Positions 9,999 to 19,805 of a stretch of 64,000 bases of DNA are shown here, in pieces (the first letter of the stretch is position 1; the number at the start of each line of letters is the position of its first letter). The stretch comes from Cognatundibacterium griseum (GTDB lineage: Bacteria; Pseudomonadota; Gammaproteobacteria; Burkholderiales; Burkholderiaceae_D): the NCBI RefSeq assembly GCF_014284195.1, contig NZ_JACOGC010000002.1:620001-684000 (forward strand), in the 5' to 3' direction. The notes below the pieces were generated by a model. That model was not told the DNA's origin. It did not search any database and saw only the letters and a program-made list of their open reading frames with translations. The translations under genes and the position numbers were made by a program.

Positions 9999-10430
9999 AT
10001 GGCAGTTGTGCATAAGACAGTTTTTATCGGATACAGCGCAGCGCAGATGTTCGCGCTGGTTGACCGGGTGGAGGATTATCCTCTTTTTTTGCCTTGGTGC
10101 GGGGATGTGTCTGTGGCGGAACGTTCGGAAAATCATCTGACGGCAACACTGAACATTAATTATCACGGTATCAAACAAAGCTTTACAACCCGTAATGTGA
10201 ACCAGGCACCGCATTCAATGCAGATGCATCTGGTTGAGGGCCCATTCAGACATCTGAGCGGCAACTGGAAATTTACAGAGTTGCGTGCGGATGCATGCAA
10301 AATTGAATTCGATTTGAATTACGAGTTTTCCAGCAAATTACTTGAGCATTTAATTGGGCCGGTTTTCAGCAAAATTGCCAATAGCTTTGTGGATTCTTTT
10401 TGCGCACGTGCGGAGGCAACTTATGCCTGA
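9999..10430 (+). CDS. ratA: Ribosome-association toxin RatA (START/COQ10-like)
   Basis: A 143-residue member of the polyketide-cyclase/START-like family. RatA of E. coli is reported to block 70S assembly, while homologues are CoQ-binding. Seen: MFALVDRVEDYPLFLPWC, VEGPFRHLSGNW and FDLNYEFSSKLLEHLIGPVF. The ATG at 9999 gives the family start MAVVHKTVFIGYSA; an upstream start at 9963 would add twelve residues without family support. Its last eight bases overlap rnfH, so the two are translationally coupled. Confidence 0.9.
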   Translation: MAVVHKTVFIGYSAAQMFALVDRVEDYPLFLPWCGDVSVAERSENHLTATLNINYHGIKQSFTTRNVNQAPHSMQMHLVEGPFRHLSGNWKFTELRADACKIEFDLNYEFSSKLLEHLIGPVFSKIANSFVDSFCARAEATYA

Positions 10431-10716
10431 AATTGCAGTGCAGGTTTGTTATGCCCCTGTAGACGGTATTTGTGTGCTGGATGTTTGTCTGCCGGCAGGC
10501 GCCACTGTTTATGATGCGATACAGGAGAGTGGGGTGGTCCGGACTTTTCCTGAAATTGATATCAGCGTGTTGAAGGTGGGTGTTTTCGGAAAATTAAAAG
10601 AATTATCGGCTGTTTTGCATGAGGGGGACAGGGTGGAAATCTATCGCCCCTTGCTGGCCGACCCGATGGAAGCACGGCGCCGGCGAGCCAAGAAGCATCG
10701 TCAGGAAAAAATCTGA
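10423..10716 (+). CDS. rnfH: RnfH family ubiquitin-like protein
   Basis: A 97-residue beta-grasp protein (UPF0125). Family features are PAGATVYDAIQESG and VGVFGKLKELSAVLHEGDRVEIYRPL, followed by a strongly basic tail (ARRRRAKKHRQEK). It is the usual partner of ratA, with an 8-bp gene overlap. The ATG at 10423 is the only start that gives the family N-terminus. Its molecular function is unknown. Confidence 0.92.
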   Translation: MPEIAVQVCYAPVDGICVLDVCLPAGATVYDAIQESGVVRTFPEIDISVLKVGVFGKLKELSAVLHEGDRVEIYRPLLADPMEARRRRAKKHRQEKI

Positions 10717-10729
10717 TTGCCGTATCAAT

Positions 10730-11218
10730 TTATTTGCAATCAGAGAGTGCTTTTTTAATATCAGCAGCTTCTTTTTCCCGCTGACTGTCTGACAGGTAGC
10801 TGCGCTCCCCGTTTTTATCGGTCGTGGTGACGCGTACGCCGGAGTCCAGTATTTTCTGATAATTTTTTGCGCGCTCACAATTATTGGCTTTGTCCGCATT
10901 GGCCTGCTGTTCGTCGGCGGCTTTTTTATCTTTGATTGCCTGCTCTGCGCGGCGTTTATTGAAATCCTGATTTTTTTCCGCTGTGGTCATTGGTTTTGCA
11001 GGTGCCGAGGCAGCATCCTGTGTGTTGCTGTTATCAGTTTCTGTTTTCGGAGTCGGCGCGCCCCCTTTGATGATGCGGTTTTTAGGGACGGATACCGGCG
11101 GGGGGGTATCTGAAAACTGCTTGTTTCCTTTTTCATCAACCCATACATATTGGGCATTGGCTGCAGGGCAGGCAAGCGTTCCAAGCATGATCAGTGCGGT
11201 GATCCGGTAAGTGAGCAT
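10730..11218 (-). CDS. Exported DUF4124-domain protein
   Basis: A 162-residue protein with a signal peptide (hydrophobic ALIMLGTLACPAANA, cleavage expected after ANA) followed at once by the DUF4124 motif YVWVDEKGNKQFSDTPPP. A long charged helical stretch (about 75-115) and a C-terminal part with two cysteines (NNCERAKN and LSDCK) follow. DUF4124 proteins are small periplasmic proteins common in beta/gamma-proteobacteria, without known function. It converges on rnfH and is divergent from guaB. Confidence 0.85.
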   Translation of the reverse strand: MLTYRITALIMLGTLACPAANAQYVWVDEKGNKQFSDTPPPVSVPKNRIIKGGAPTPKTETDNSNTQDAASAPAKPMTTAEKNQDFNKRRAEQAIKDKKAADEQQANADKANNCERAKNYQKILDSGVRVTTTDKNGERSYLSDSQREKEAADIKKALSDCK

Positions 11219-11287
11219 ATAAGTTCTCGAAAGAAAATGAATAAATAAGAGTTTTACATGCAGAGAGACGAGTTCGCAAGTTTTCTG

Positions 11288-12780
<1,493 letters not shown>

Positions 12781-12808
12781 TTCTTAAACAATTTGTCCGG
12801 AGCGCTTT

Positions 12809-13855
12809 ATGCCCATGAGTATGGCGGATTTGGGATCAACAACATTGCAGGCCAATTCTGGTTTCGACCGGATTCTGGCAGAGAAAATGGAAACCAAAGT
12901 CGCCCGCTTTGAGCGTCTGGGCATCAAGTTGTTTTCTGTCGCAAATTGTTTTCTGACTTTTGGCTCAGTGAGCGGACGTTCGGGGCTGAGTGAACACTCG
13001 ATCACGGAAATGGAAGCTGTATTTTCCGATGAGCATCCGCTGACGGATACATTTGTCGTCATTCCCGATTTGCTGGCGGATCCGCGTGACGGTACGCACA
13101 AGCACGTCACCGGAGCACCTTTTATCCGGTTTTACGCTTCGTTCCCCATCCTGGCGCAGGATGGTTCGTTGCTTGGGTGCTTTCGCTTACTGGACTATCA
13201 ACCACGAACGCTGGATGAAGAGCAGCATTTGCTGCTGTCTGATCTGGCGACAGCGATAGAGCATGAGCTGGCGCTGAATGTGATTTGTCATCACCAGCTT
13301 GAACTGGTGAAGCAAAACCGCCGCCTGAAACGGGATTCCCTGATTGACCCGTTGCTGGGAACCTGGAATAAGGTTGCCATTGTCAGATCGCTGGGTATTG
13401 AGATGGAACGTTGCGCCAGATCGGATAAACCTTTGTCGCTGCTGTATTTGCTGCCGGATCAGATGGCTGGAATGCGGCAGCAACTCGGACAGATCACATC
13501 AGATCAGTTGTTGGTGCGGATGGTGAGCCGGGTGCGTTCCTGCATACGGCCATTTGATGCCTTGGGGCGCTTTGGTAATGATCAGTTGCTGGTTGTTTTA
13601 CCCGGTGCATCCCGTCTGGTGGCCACGGCAGTGGCTGAACGGATACGTTTGTCGATCATGACGCATCCGGAGAAGGTTGAGAGTGAAGAAACTGCAGTCA
13701 CAGTTTGCATCGGCGTGGTTTCTTCGGATATTTTCCCGGATGCTGATCCGGAAACATTAATCAGCTTAGCTGAAAAAGCCCTGCTTTCTGCAAAGAATGC
13801 GGGAAACAATACTGTTGTTCAGGCAATGCCCGGCCAACCTGACATGATGATTTGA
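12809..13855 (+). CDS. GAF-like sensor protein with a degenerate GGDEF domain
   Basis: The 348-residue protein has a GAF-like N-terminal domain (about 20-155, with HKHVTGAPFIRFYASFPI, a form seen in GAF-GGDEF sensors) and a C-terminal diguanylate-cyclase fold (about 175-340, starting at RDSLIDPLLGTWNK). The active-site GG(D/E)EF is replaced by GNDQL in ALGRFGNDQLLVV, so diguanylate cyclase activity is unlikely; it may bind GTP or act as a sensor or adaptor. It is soluble, with no membrane segments. It lies between guaB and guaA, three bases before the guaA ATG, which ties it to GTP supply by position only. Confidence 0.8.
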   Translation: MPMSMADLGSTTLQANSGFDRILAEKMETKVARFERLGIKLFSVANCFLTFGSVSGRSGLSEHSITEMEAVFSDEHPLTDTFVVIPDLLADPRDGTHKHVTGAPFIRFYASFPILAQDGSLLGCFRLLDYQPRTLDEEQHLLLSDLATAIEHELALNVICHHQLELVKQNRRLKRDSLIDPLLGTWNKVAIVRSLGIEMERCARSDKPLSLLYLLPDQMAGMRQQLGQITSDQLLVRMVSRVRSCIRPFDALGRFGNDQLLVVLPGASRLVATAVAERIRLSIMTHPEKVESEETAVTVCIGVVSSDIFPDADPETLISLAEKALLSAKNAGNNTVVQAMPGQPDMMI

Positions 13856-13858
13856 TTT

Positions 13859-15451
13859 ATGCATTCAAAAATTCTAATCCTAGATTTCGGCTCCCAGGTC
13901 ACCCAACTGATCGCCCGTCGCGTGCGTGATGCAGGCGTTTTTTCCGAAGTTCATCCTTACGACGTCAGCGACGAATTTATTCGTAATTATGGCGCTGCCG
14001 GCATCATTTTATCGGGTGGTCCGAACAGTGTGACTGAGGGAGATACTCCGCGTGCGCCAATGGCGGTATTCGAGGCAGGTGTGCCGGTGCTGGGTATTTG
14101 CTACGGTATGCAAACTATGGCTGAGCAGCTTGGCGGTAAAGTGGAAAACGGACTGGTGCGTGAGTTTGGTTACGCTGAAGTCCGTGCACGCAGCCATACA
14201 GCCTTATTGAGCGGTATCAATGACTTTGTGACGCCGGAAGGCCATGGCATGCTGAAGGTCTGGATGAGTCACGGCGATAAAGTCAATGAGATGCCGCCCG
14301 GCTTTAAGCTGATGGCGTCTACGGACAATTGTCCGATTGCCGCAATGGCGGACGAAGAGCGTCGCTTTTACGCGGTTCAGTTCCATCCGGAAGTCACGCA
14401 TACGCTGCAGGGCGAAGCAATTATTGGCCGTTTTGTGCATGAAATCTGCGGCTGCAAGTCAGACTGGAATATGCCGGATTACATCGCAGAAGCTGTTGCC
14501 GCAATTCGTGCCCAGGTCGGTAGCGACGAAGTCATCCTTGGTTTGTCCGGCGGTGTCGACAGTAGTGTGGCTGCAGCGCTGATTCATCGCGCGATCGGCG
14601 ATCAACTGACATGCGTGTTTGTCGATCACGGTTTGCTGCGGCTCGACGAAGGCAAGATGGTGATGGACATGTTCGCCAAAAATCTCGGCGTCAAAGTGAT
14701 TCATGTGGATGCGACTGTGCAGTTCATGGGCCACCTGACTGGTGTTACCGATCCTGAAGCAAAACGTAAAATTATCGGCCGCGAATTTGTCGAGGTGTTT
14801 CAGGCTGAATCAGCTAGATTGAGTAATGCTAAATGGCTGGCGCAAGGCACGATTTATCCCGATGTGATCGAAAGTGCGGGTAAGGGCAAGAAAGGTTCGC
14901 ATACCATCAAGAGTCATCATAACGTAGGGGGCTTGCCCGATACGCTGAACCTGAAATTACTGGAACCACTGCGCGAACTGTTTAAGGATGAAGTGCGTAA
15001 GCTCGGTGTTGCTTTGGGTCTGCCACACGGTATGGTGTATCGCCACCCTTTCCCAGGGCCAGGCCTGGGTGTGCGTATTCTCGGCGAAGTTAAAAAAGAA
15101 TTTGCCGATCTGCTGCGCAAGGCAGATGCGATTTTCATTGAAGAATTACGTGGTAATTTCGTTGATCCGCAGGCTGAAAAACCAGTCAGCTGGTACGATG
15201 CCACCAGCCAGGCATTCGCAGTTTTCCTGCCGGTGAAATCGGTGGGCGTGATGGGTGACGGACGCACTTACGATTATGTCGTGGCATTGCGCGCAGTACA
15301 GACGCAGGATTTCATGACCGCACACTGGGCGCATCTGCCGCATGAGTTGCTGGGTAAAGTGTCCAACCGGATTATTAATGAAGTGCGTGGTATCAACCGG
15401 GTTGTCTATGATATTTCCGGCAAACCACCAGCAACGATTGAGTGGGAATGA
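13859..15451 (+). CDS. guaA: GMP synthase (glutamine-hydrolysing)
   Basis: Aminates XMP to GMP using glutamine and ATP. Of 530 residues, the N-terminal class I amidotransferase (1-205) has the nucleophile C81 in GICYGMQTM and the HPEV motif. The ATP-pyrophosphatase part has the PP-loop [12 protein letters not shown], and the C-terminal dimerisation domain ends in the conserved PPATIEWE. The final four codons (I-E-W-E) are the left attachment core of the island, and the present stop TGA is supplied by island DNA; the ancestral stop, preserved at 48984-48986, was TAA. The protein is therefore unaltered by the insertion. Confidence 0.98.
   Translation: MHSKILILDFGSQVTQLIARRVRDAGVFSEVHPYDVSDEFIRNYGAAGIILSGGPNSVTEGDTPRAPMAVFEAGVPVLGICYGMQTMAEQLGGKVENGLVREFGYAEVRARSHTALLSGINDFVTPEGHGMLKVWMSHGDKVNEMPPGFKLMASTDNCPIAAMADEERRFYAVQFHPEVTHTLQGEAIIGRFVHEICGCKSDWNMPDYIAEAVAAIRAQVGSDEVILGLSGGVDSSVAAALIHRAIGDQLTCVFVDHGLLRLDEGKMVMDMFAKNLGVKVIHVDATVQFMGHLTGVTDPEAKRKIIGREFVEVFQAESARLSNAKWLAQGTIYPDVIESAGKGKKGSHTIKSHHNVGGLPDTLNLKLLEPLRELFKDEVRKLGVALGLPHGMVYRHPFPGPGLGVRILGEVKKEFADLLRKADAIFIEELRGNFVDPQAEKPVSWYDATSQAFAVFLPVKSVGVMGDGRTYDYVVALRAVQTQDFMTAHWAHLPHELLGKVSNRIINEVRGINRVVYDISGKPPATIEWE
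15437..15449 (+). repeat. attL core (13 bp, inside guaA codons 527-530)
   Basis: ATTGAGTGGGAAT is identical to 48973-48985. It encodes I-E-W-E of GuaA plus the first base of the stop codon. Confidence 0.9.
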
Positions 15452-15463
15452 TCACACGTCTGG

Positions 15464-15482
15464 CATCAGCAGGCAGCTGATG
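15464..15482. repeat. Inverted repeat just inside attL
   Basis: CATCAGC (15464-15470) and GCTGATG (15476-15482), five bases apart, start 15 bases inside the island. This could be a recombination accessory site or an RNA hairpin; the role is not decided by sequence. Confidence 0.35.
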
Positions 15483-15498
15483 GCACCAAAACACCCGT

Positions 15499-15524
15499 AA
15501 GCCCGCGTCACTGCGGGCTTTTTT
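15499..15524 (+). terminator. Intrinsic terminator inside the island, downstream of guaA
   Basis: AAGCCCGC (15499-15506), loop GTCACT, GCGGGCTT (15513-15520), then TTTT. It lies on island DNA and now ends the guaB-guaA transcript, insulating the island and cutting queE off from guaA transcription. Confidence 0.85.
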
Positions 15525-15610
15525 GCTTTTTGGTCTGGCATCGACTGGCATCTTCAAGCACCGGCAAGTACGCTTTTCTTATGGTACGGCGGGTGGTACT
15601 ATCTCACTCG

Positions 15611-15735
15611 ATACCATGAGAGACGCCCGATACCATGCCATGATTTTTAGACTTAGCATGGTATTGAAAGTTCGTAACGTGTTGATTTTTAAGTAAAAAA
15701 GTCGCTTTTTTGATGCTGATTTTGATCATGGTATT
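15611..15735. repeat. Candidate integrase arm-type sites, left end
   Basis: Copies of the 8-9-base word CATGGTAT(T) occur as ATACCATG at 15611-15618 and 15630-15637 (inverted) and CATGGTATT at 15657-15665 and 15727-15735 (direct). The same word recurs near attR (48894-48917). Short repeats of this kind beside att cores are typical of tyrosine-recombinase arm or excisionase sites. The 15452-15759 gap otherwise holds only the terminator and inverted repeat listed separately. Confidence 0.5.
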
Positions 15736-15759
15736 TTGAACCTAGATAGGACGAATGCC

Positions 15760-16968
15760 ATGCTCACCGATACCAAGCTTCGCAACATCAAGCCGCAGGA
15801 CAAGCTCTATAAAGTCAACGACCGCGACGGCCTCTATGTGGCCGTCACACCGGCCGGAGCGATCTCGTTCCGCTACAACTACTCGATCAACGGCAGGCAG
15901 GAAACCATCACCTTCGGTCGCTACGGCAGCGGAGGCATCACCTTGTCGGAAGCCCGCGAGCAGCTGGGTGAAGCCAAGAAGATGATTGCGGCAGGCAAGT
16001 CACCGGCCAAGGAGAAGGCGCGAGACAAAGCCCGCGTAAAAGATGCCGAGACATTCGGTGCATGGGCCGAAAAGTGGTTACGCGGCTACCAAATGGCCGA
16101 CTCGACCAGAGATATGCGCCGTGCAATCTATGAGCGGGAGTTGAAGCCGAAATTCGGCAACCAGAAGCTGGTAGAAATCACCCATGAGGACTTGCGGACG
16201 CTGACCGATACCATTGTTGAGCGCGGCGCGCCAGCTACGGCGGTGCATGTGCGCGAAGTAGTCATGCAGGTTTTTCGATGGGCAATCGAGCGTGGCCAGA
16301 AGGTGGAAAATCCGGCGGATATGGTCAGGCCAACCACCATTGCCAAGTTTGAGCCCCGTGATCGTGCGTTGACGCATGACGAGATCGGGCTGATGTACCA
16401 GTATATGGAGCGCATCGGCACGACACCCTCGATTCGGGCTGCGGCCAAGTTGCTACTGCTGACAATGGTTCGCAAGAGTGAACTGACGAACGCTACTTGG
16501 AGCGAAGTCAATTTCAGCGAGGCCCTTTGGACGGTTCCCAAGGAGCGGATGAAGCGGCGCAACCCCCATCACGTCTACCTATCTCGGCAGGCGCTGGATA
16601 TTTTCATTGCACTGAAGACGTTTTCCGGTGGGTCTGAGTACGTGCTGCCATCAAGATATGACTCGGACTTACCAATGAGCAGTGCCACGCTCAACCAGGT
16701 GCTGACGCTGACTTACAGGTTGGCACAGAAGGAAGGCAAGACGCTGGCGAAGTTCGGGCCGCATGATCTACGGCGAACTGCAAGCACGTTGCTACATGAA
16801 GCTGGATACAACACTGACTGGATTGAAAAGTGCCTTGCCCACGAGCAGAAGGGTGTAAGGGCGGTGTACAACAAGGCCGAATATCGGGAGCAACGCACGG
16901 CCATGTTGCAGGATTGGGCAGACATGATTGATGAATGGACAGTTAAGCGGCTGCGACAGAATGATTGA
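15760..16968 (+). CDS. int: Tyrosine-recombinase integrase (P4-like)
   Basis: A 402-residue integrase. The N-terminal DUF4102-like arm-binding domain (LTDTKLRNIKPQDKLYKVNDRDGLYVAV) is followed by a core-binding domain and the catalytic domain. Catalytic residues seen: R238 (MVRKSEL), H335-x-x-R338 (HDLRR), H361 (LAHEQ) and nucleophile Y370 (VYNKAEY). It should catalyse integration and excision at the guaA 3' end. The ATG at 15760 is chosen; an in-frame TTG at 15736 would add eight residues. It ends 26 bases inside the convergent alpA gene. All active-site residues are present, so it is probably functional. Confidence 0.95.
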   Translation: MLTDTKLRNIKPQDKLYKVNDRDGLYVAVTPAGAISFRYNYSINGRQETITFGRYGSGGITLSEAREQLGEAKKMIAAGKSPAKEKARDKARVKDAETFGAWAEKWLRGYQMADSTRDMRRAIYERELKPKFGNQKLVEITHEDLRTLTDTIVERGAPATAVHVREVVMQVFRWAIERGQKVENPADMVRPTTIAKFEPRDRALTHDEIGLMYQYMERIGTTPSIRAAAKLLLLTMVRKSELTNATWSEVNFSEALWTVPKERMKRRNPHHVYLSRQALDIFIALKTFSGGSEYVLPSRYDSDLPMSSATLNQVLTLTYRLAQKEGKTLAKFGPHDLRRTASTLLHEAGYNTDWIEKCLAHEQKGVRAVYNKAEYREQRTAMLQDWADMIDEWTVKRLRQND

Positions 16969-17173
16969 CGCCAGGGCGGCTGGCCTGGTTGCCCGACGTC
17001 CTTCGCGCCTCGATCCATTCTTCAACCTCGGCCAGGTCCCAGGCCACGTTACGGCTGGTGAGTGCAATGCGGCGCGGGAATTCTCCACGCTGTTCCATGT
17101 TGAAAATCGTGCGCTCAGCAAGTGGAATCATTGCCAGCAGGCTTTTGCGGTTGATTAGAGTTTTAGTTTTCAC
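16943..17173 (-). CDS. AlpA-family helix-turn-helix regulator / excisionase
   Basis: A 76-residue MerR-like winged-helix protein. INRKSLLAMIPLAERTIFNMEQRGEFPRRI is typical of AlpA proteins, which regulate prophage/island integrases or act as excisionases. It starts at a GTG whose last two bases overlap the TGA of a 31-codon leader (GTGA), which suggests translational coupling. Its 3' end overlaps int on the opposite strand. Confidence 0.85.
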   Translation of the reverse strand: MKTKTLINRKSLLAMIPLAERTIFNMEQRGEFPRRIALTSRNVAWDLAEVEEWIEARRTSGNQASRPGVNHSVAAA

Positions 17174-17265
17174 GGGTGATCTCCATGTGAAAACTCCAAT
17201 CGTTCGCGAACTGCCTTAATTGTTTTCAGAGAGCGCTGATGCTTCTCTATCAATCTTGTTTGCAT
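17170..17265 (-). CDS. 31-residue leader peptide coupled to the alpA-like gene
   Basis: A short reading frame (MQTRLIEKHQRSLK... ending LEFSHGDHP) begins at the same relative position of the inverted control region as the 70-residue protein at 18408, with GAAGGAA upstream, and its TGA overlaps the GTG of the alpA-like gene. Position and coupling suggest that it is translated. Sequence gives no function. Confidence 0.4.
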   Translation of the reverse strand: MQTRLIEKHQRSLKTIKAVRERLEFSHGDHP

Positions 17266-17355
17266 ACGGTGCCATTCCTTCAATTACGTATTTAGTGGTT
17301 GAAGGATGGCGAAATATCGCAACTGTATGGGCGTCAAGTGATAGGCTTGTTGACA
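17259..17355. repeat. 97-bp inverted repeat, copy 1 (control region of alpA)
   Basis: Aligns without gaps, in opposite orientation, to 18318-18414. An outer block of 50 bases differs at one base, a central 23-base segment has diverged, and an inner 24-base block differs at two. The outer block contains CCTTCAA/TTGAAGG arms 15 bases apart; the inner contains GTCAA-N12-TTGAC. Both look like operators. This copy lies upstream of the leader-alpA unit. Confidence 0.85.
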
Positions 17356-17390
17356 CACTTCTTGCAGCTGAAGCGGTGATGCGAACAGAG

Positions 17391-18314
17391 TCAGGTGACC
17401 GGGTTAGTGTTCATGCCTTTTCGCCGCTTGAGGGCTGCCGATACCGCTTGACGTGAGACGCCAAGTTGTCTCGCAATTTCAGATTGGTTGGTAATACCTC
17501 GGCTAGTCAAAGCATCGATCATTTCGGCCGAAATTCTGGTAATCGTTGGCTTTGACTCTTGTAATAGTCGATATGCCTCCTTTCGAACATGGGCGTGCGC
17601 TTTAATATCCCAAGTAGGCCATTGCCCCGCTTTGATTGACCAAATCTCGTTAATCAAAGCGTGATATTCGCCCACCCGCTCGACGTCACGCTGATATGCG
17701 CGTCTTGCGTCATCGCTGCGACGTTGGTTGTGGCGTTCACAATAGAGACGACTGGGTTCTCCGGCCCGACTTGATTTTTGAGCTAGATCAGCGCGGGCAT
17801 TACCCGGTTTGGGGTGCGGCTTTGCGCCAATGAAATCACTGCGCTTCGCCCATAATGCCATCCGCGCTTGGCCTTCCACCTGAAGTCGAAACTGTTCGAC
17901 GGAAATGTAGCCTGTTTCGTTTTGACCGTCCCTGTCGCGCAGCTCATCGCTCTTGAGATTGCGGAAGCCATCTATGCCGCAGTACTCAATGATTAATTTT
18001 ATTGGGCTGTCTGGCCTGTCTCCAGTAAGCGCCAATGCAAAGCGATTTGCCGCAGCATCAGCGATTTTTTCTGCCTGCGCACTAATCGTTTGGCTCATGG
18101 GCACAGCTTCGCCATTGCGCTTGTAGAAGCCTCTGGCTCTCTCCGATGTTGCCAGTGCGAACTCGGTAACTTCGCCGCACAACTCACAAAAACACCAGCT
18201 GATCGGGTCATTGAGTTTTGTGCGCACGCGCTCCGACGTGGTTTCGCACTCTGCTGCGAGGTCGCCAATCCTAGGATCAAATACTTTTCTGAGCTGTCTT
18301 TTTGATTGCGCCAT
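17391..18314 (-). CDS. Helix-turn-helix protein flanked by inverted control regions
   Basis: A 307-residue protein of unknown family. The C-terminus has a clear helix-turn-helix, TNQSEIARQLGVSRQAVSAALKRR. Near the N-terminus is a cysteine cluster (WCFCELCGE) that could bind metal, and a third cysteine pair occurs further on (IEYCG, LYCERH). The ATG at 18314 is preferred; a GTG at 18335, inside the inverted repeat, is the alternative. Its upstream region is copy 2 of the 97-bp repeat and copy 1 lies beyond its 3' end, so it may repress itself, the trfA operon and alpA. That regulatory scheme is inferred. Confidence 0.6.
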   Translation of the reverse strand: MAQSKRQLRKVFDPRIGDLAAECETTSERVRTKLNDPISWCFCELCGEVTEFALATSERARGFYKRNGEAVPMSQTISAQAEKIADAAANRFALALTGDRPDSPIKLIIEYCGIDGFRNLKSDELRDRDGQNETGYISVEQFRLQVEGQARMALWAKRSDFIGAKPHPKPGNARADLAQKSSRAGEPSRLYCERHNQRRSDDARRAYQRDVERVGEYHALINEIWSIKAGQWPTWDIKAHAHVRKEAYRLLQESKPTITRISAEMIDALTSRGITNQSEIARQLGVSRQAVSAALKRRKGMNTNPVT

Positions 18315-18317
18315 TTT

Positions 18318-18414
18318 TGTCAACAGTCCTATCACTTGACGGCAATATTACCGCATTAACCGGTCATCCTTCAACCACTAAATACGTAATTGAAGGAATG
18401 ACACCGTATGCAAA
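18318..18414. repeat. 97-bp inverted repeat, copy 2 (divergent control region)
   Basis: Mirror of 17259-17355. It fills the gap between the divergent helix-turn-helix gene and the 18408 gene and includes the latter's start codon. It probably holds both promoters and shared operators. Confidence 0.85.
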
Positions 18415-18620
18415 TCGAAGAGGCATTGACCAAGCAGTACGGCCCACTGTTGAGCGTAGCGCAGTTGGCAAAAGTCCTCGACCGCTCTGCCGAGGGGTTG
18501 CGCATCAGTCTGCGGACAGACTCGGATTGGTCCAAGTCCATCAATGCCGCCAAGTTGAAACTTGGCCGGCGTGTCTATTTTCGGACAGCTGAAATTGCCC
18601 TCGTTCTGAGCGGCAAGTAA
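18408..18620 (+). CDS. Small DNA-binding-like protein upstream of trfA
   Basis: A 70-residue protein whose LLSVAQLAKVLDRSAEGLRISLRTD reads like a helix-turn-helix, with a short C-terminal wing (GRRVYFRTAEIALVL). Proteins of this type often precede plasmid replication genes. GAAGGAA lies upstream of the ATG and trfA begins ten bases after its stop, so the two form an operon. It could regulate replication; the exact family is not recognised. Confidence 0.65.
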   Translation: MQIEEALTKQYGPLLSVAQLAKVLDRSAEGLRISLRTDSDWSKSINAAKLKLGRRVYFRTAEIALVLSGK

Positions 18621-18630
18621 AGCGGCCGGC

Positions 18631-19518
18631 ATGACGTCTTCACTGCTTGCTCAACATCCCGCGTTGGTTGCGCGGATGGCAGAGGCGCAGGCCCGCACTG
18701 CAGCGCGCCGCGAATCGCCTGAGCCACAGCAGATGTTCTTACCAGGGCTTGACCCCGAAGTTAGGGCGATGCCCAACCATGTCGCCCGATCATCGCTTTT
18801 TGCGCCTGTTGCCCGTGGCCGCAAGGTTCTGCATGAACAGACGGTTCTGGTGAGTCGCGCAGACGCCACCATCACTTACACCGGGTATCAGCTGGATGAG
18901 GCTCAGGCTGATGCATGGATGCAGCTCATGTTCGAGGCGAAGGATGCCCCGCTTGGTCAGCCTGTCCTCATCAATCGAGCTGCATTCCTGCAGGCCATTG
19001 GACGCGGGACGAGCGGCCGGGAATATGAGTGGCTACATCGAGCGATGTTCGTGTTCACGGCAGCAACCATCGTCATTGAGACGCGCAAGCGAGACGGCGC
19101 ACCGAAGTACCGATTGGGGCACACCAAGGCATTTCACATGCTGGCCGATTTTGAATATGACGCGGATGCTGAAACCTACACCTTCACCATTGATCCGCGT
19201 TGGAAAACACTGTTTGGTGGCCGGGAATATGCCCTGATCGACTGGGACAAGCGTTTGCAGATCGCCCAGGGCCAAGACATGGCAAAGGCGCTGCAGCGAC
19301 TGACCGCAACATCCTCTGACCCTGTGCAGCGGTACGCGCTGGACTGGCTTAAAGAAAAGCTGCAATACACCAGTCCGATTCGGAAGTTCAGGGCATCGTT
19401 GATCGCTGCCATGCAGGAGTTGGAGCGTGTTGGCGTCATCGCCGGCGGCCGCATCGAACGCAGCACCAAGGGCCGTGAGCAGGCGGCCTGGACCAAGCTG
19501 GCTGGGGAGGAGTCTTGA
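18631..19518 (+). CDS. trfA: TrfA-family plasmid replication initiator
   Basis: A 295-residue protein with the IncP TrfA signature near the N-terminus (MFLPGLDPEVRAMPNHVARSSLFAP), followed by two winged-helix-type domains (ADATITYTGYQLDEAQADAW; WKTLFGGREYALIDWDKRLQIA). TrfA binds iterons at oriV and opens the origin. Four iteron-like repeats start 14 bases after its stop codon, in keeping with a replication cassette. The length suits a full TrfA, so the excised island might replicate, at least transiently. Confidence 0.92.
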   Translation: MTSSLLAQHPALVARMAEAQARTAARRESPEPQQMFLPGLDPEVRAMPNHVARSSLFAPVARGRKVLHEQTVLVSRADATITYTGYQLDEAQADAWMQLMFEAKDAPLGQPVLINRAAFLQAIGRGTSGREYEWLHRAMFVFTAATIVIETRKRDGAPKYRLGHTKAFHMLADFEYDADAETYTFTIDPRWKTLFGGREYALIDWDKRLQIAQGQDMAKALQRLTATSSDPVQRYALDWLKEKLQYTSPIRKFRASLIAAMQELERVGVIAGGRIERSTKGREQAAWTKLAGEES

Positions 19519-19531
19519 TGCGCTCAACCCA

Positions 19532-19611
19532 TCGTGTTTGCGTTCCGGGGGCGTCGTGTTTGCGTTCCGCTTTCTCGTGCTTGGATTCCGCTTTTTCGTG
19601 TTTGCGTTCCA
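19532..19611 (+). repeat. Four iteron-like repeats, candidate oriV
   Basis: The 16-base word TCGTGTTTGCGTTCCG occurs at 19532, 19554, 19575 (three changes) and 19596 (last base A), at spacings of 22, 21 and 21 bases. Two helical turns is the usual iteron period. A near-consensus DnaA box, TTGTCCACA on the minus strand, is at 19703-19711. The trfA-trbJ gap (19519-19805) thus looks like a replication origin. Confidence 0.7.
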
Positions 19612-19805
19612 CCCCATCGCCGCAAACCCGCATGGGCATTGGCTTTAAGAGCAGTTCGCCGCCCTCTACCTTCTTTTTACCTTCTCTTTACCGGGAAGTG
19701 CCTGTGGACAACCAGGTGCAACAGCCGTTCACCTCACTTCGGCAGCGTCGTCGTCATCGACTTGCTGAGGAAATTCAATTGATGACGCCAAAAGGAGAAA
19801 TAGCA

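Noticed and set aside
17220..17456. A 78-codon plus-strand frame
   Set aside because: It begins at TTG, crosses the 97-bp repeat and overlaps the end of the regulator gene on the other strand; the product has no recognisable character.
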